A stretch of DNA of 32,176 nucleotides from Actinomycetes bacterium. Its GTDB lineage: Bacteria; Actinomycetota; Actinomycetes; JAHEKZ01. Location: assembly GCA_027118455.1 (NCBI GenBank), contig JAJAYZ010000005.1:1-32176 (forward strand), given 5' to 3'. The stretch's first letter is position 1. Each line of letters starts with the position of its first letter. Below, one piece after another: positions 31,031 through 32,176 of this stretch. The notes under the pieces are model-generated. The model did no database searches, was not told the DNA's origin, and saw nothing but the letters and a program-made list of their open reading frames with translations. The translations under genes and the position numbers were made by a program.

Positions 31031-32071
31031 GTGTCTCACGCATCCCTTTCTGAGTCCCCGTTCCTGCTGGCCTGCCGACGTCAGCCGGTCCCACACACTC
31101 CCGTGTGGTTCATGCGGCAGGCTGGTCGCTCCCTTCCTGAGTACCGCAAGGTGCGCGAGGGGACGACGATGCTCGAGGCATGCACCAGGCCCGACCTCGT
31201 CGCCGAGATCACGATGCAGCCCGTGCGTCGCTACGGCGTCGATGCTGCGATCCTCTTCAGCGACATCGTGCTACCCCTCAAAGCGATCGGCTTCGACCTC
31301 GATATCGTTCCTGGAGTTGGTCCGGTCGTCGCTGACCCGGTCCGACGGCACGAGCAGGTCGACGCGATGGGGGAGTTGACCCCAGCCGACGTGCCGTACA
31401 TCACCGAAGCCATCGGCTTGCTCACCGCTGAACTGGCTGCCACACCGCTGATCGGCTTTGCCGGTGCTCCCTTCACCCTCGCGTCGTACCTCGTCGAAGG
31501 TGGGCCGTCGAAGAATCACGAGAACACCAAGGCCTTGATGTACAGCGATGAAAACCTATGGCACGCGCTGATGGCAAAGCTCACAGACATATCGGCTGCC
31601 TATCTGCACGTACAGGTTGCCGCCGGGGCGTCAGCGATCCAACTCTTCGACTCCTGGGTCGGGGCGCTCTCGGCTGTCGACTACGTGCGCTACGTCATGC
31701 CGCATTCGCAGCGGCTCCTGTCCTCGCTTGCAGAGACAGGAGTGCCGCGCATCCACTTCGGTGTAAATACCGGCGAGCTGCTCCCGCTGATGCGAGATGC
31801 CGGTGCCGACGTCGTCGGCGTCGACTACCGGCTCGCTCTCGCTGACGCAGCCAAGCGGGTCGGCGACAGCGTCGTCCTGCAGGGCAACCTCGACCCGGCT
31901 GTCATCTTCTCGTCGCCGAGCGCCGTGCGAACCCAGGTGGACGCAGTGCTCGATTCCGCTCGCGATCTGCCAGGCCACATCTTCAACCTCGGCCACGGCG
32001 TCCTGCCGACCAGCGACCCCGAAGTTCTGGCTGCCGTCGTGCGGCAGGTTCACGAGCGCACCGCCCGCTAA
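31031..32071 (+). CDS. hemE: Uroporphyrinogen decarboxylase
   Basis: A 346-residue cytosolic enzyme that converts uroporphyrinogen III to coproporphyrinogen III in heme synthesis. Both family signatures are complete: [16 protein letters not shown] (about 24-39, the substrate-binding arginines) and [17 protein letters not shown] (about 137-153). The catalytic Asp78 is in [10 protein letters not shown]. Later hallmarks are [43 protein letters not shown] and the ending [15 protein letters not shown]. Length is standard. GTG 31031 starts the only plausible frame; no Shine-Dalgarno is evident. In most actinobacteria hemE is followed by a protoporphyrinogen oxidase gene, but the window ends here. 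Confidence 0.97.
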   Translation: MSHASLSESPFLLACRRQPVPHTPVWFMRQAGRSLPEYRKVREGTTMLEACTRPDLVAEITMQPVRRYGVDAAILFSDIVLPLKAIGFDLDIVPGVGPVVADPVRRHEQVDAMGELTPADVPYITEAIGLLTAELAATPLIGFAGAPFTLASYLVEGGPSKNHENTKALMYSDENLWHALMAKLTDISAAYLHVQVAAGASAIQLFDSWVGALSAVDYVRYVMPHSQRLLSSLAETGVPRIHFGVNTGELLPLMRDAGADVVGVDYRLALADAAKRVGDSVVLQGNLDPAVIFSSPSAVRTQVDAVLDSARDLPGHIFNLGHGVLPTSDPEVLAAVVRQVHERTAR

Positions 32072-32087
32072 CTGCAGACATCGCCAC

Positions 32088-32176
32088 GACGTGGGGGGTT
32101 TGAGCCCCCGTGGGGCCCCCCCCCACCCCCCGGGAAAGCCCGATGCGGGGGTGGGGGGGGGGCCGCGCCCCCCCCC
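32088..32176. other. Low-complexity C/G homopolymer contig end
   Basis: The last 90 nt are dominated by runs of 5-10 C or G, for example near 32092-32097, 32118-32127 and 32151-32161. The 5-bp GGGGG...CCCCC stem just after hemE could be part of a terminator. The run composition is unlike anything else in the window and looks like a poor-quality or artefactual sequence end. Confidence 0.6.

Noticed and set aside
1..32176. CRISPR arrays, tRNA or rRNA genes, insertion sequences
   Set aside because: No regularly spaced repeats, no cloverleaf with a CCA-type acceptor, and no transposase frames or terminal repeats were found by eye.

Overview
The window is GC-rich and densely packed, with many GTG starts and 1-4 nt stop/start overlaps. 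It carries the conserved actinobacterial block known around mycobacterial Rv2678c-Rv2698 and streptomycete hemE-dxs. This points to the class Actinomycetes; genus cannot be decided from the sequence. The sequence begins at a hairpin and ends in long C and G runs that look like a contig edge.

Region 1 (about 1-8500) is housekeeping: DUF4235 and DUF3093 membrane proteins divergent from a hotdog thioesterase and dUTPase (dut); then DUF3710, an OB-fold protein and DUF3159; then two RCK/TrkA potassium-regulatory proteins divergent from a KimA-type potassium permease, which overlaps a TRAM-domain RNA m5U methyltransferase. Region 2 (8480-17030) holds aconitase (acnA) behind a perfect 20-bp palindrome, a 13-bp hairpin, a frameshifted GyrI-like gene, two divergent hypothetical genes, dxs (isoprenoid precursor synthesis) and two hypothetical proteins. 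Region 3 (17019-20372) is a fadB-fadA beta-oxidation operon on the minus strand, behind a palindrome that overlaps its predicted promoter.

Region 4 (20380-24830) is an accessory, decaying segment: an alkD remnant, an intact SRPBCC protein, a broken cation-efflux-like gene, two small lipoproteins (one PASTA-like), a frameshifted antibiotic-biosynthesis-type monooxygenase, and two truncated genes (RibD/DHFR-like and DUF1905) fused tail to tail at a deletion scar. Region 5 (24887-32071) holds a large secreted protein, an MmcQ/YjbR protein, ribonuclease D, a LuxR-type response regulator with a degenerate receiver, DUF3000, an EamA transporter and hemE.

A recurring regulatory theme is a -10-like hexamer ((T/C)ANNNT) placed exactly 6 nt (occasionally 7-8 nt) before the GTG/ATG start in about fifteen genes. 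This is the arrangement expected for leaderless transcripts, and it helps choose starts throughout. A minority of genes (acnA, dxs, DUF3710, SRPBCC, the secreted protein, MmcQ, the response regulator, fadA) have Shine-Dalgarno sequences instead. I found no CRISPR array, rRNA, tRNA, insertion sequence or clear novel multi-gene defence system. The most unusual material is the decaying region 4 and the regulatory palindromes.
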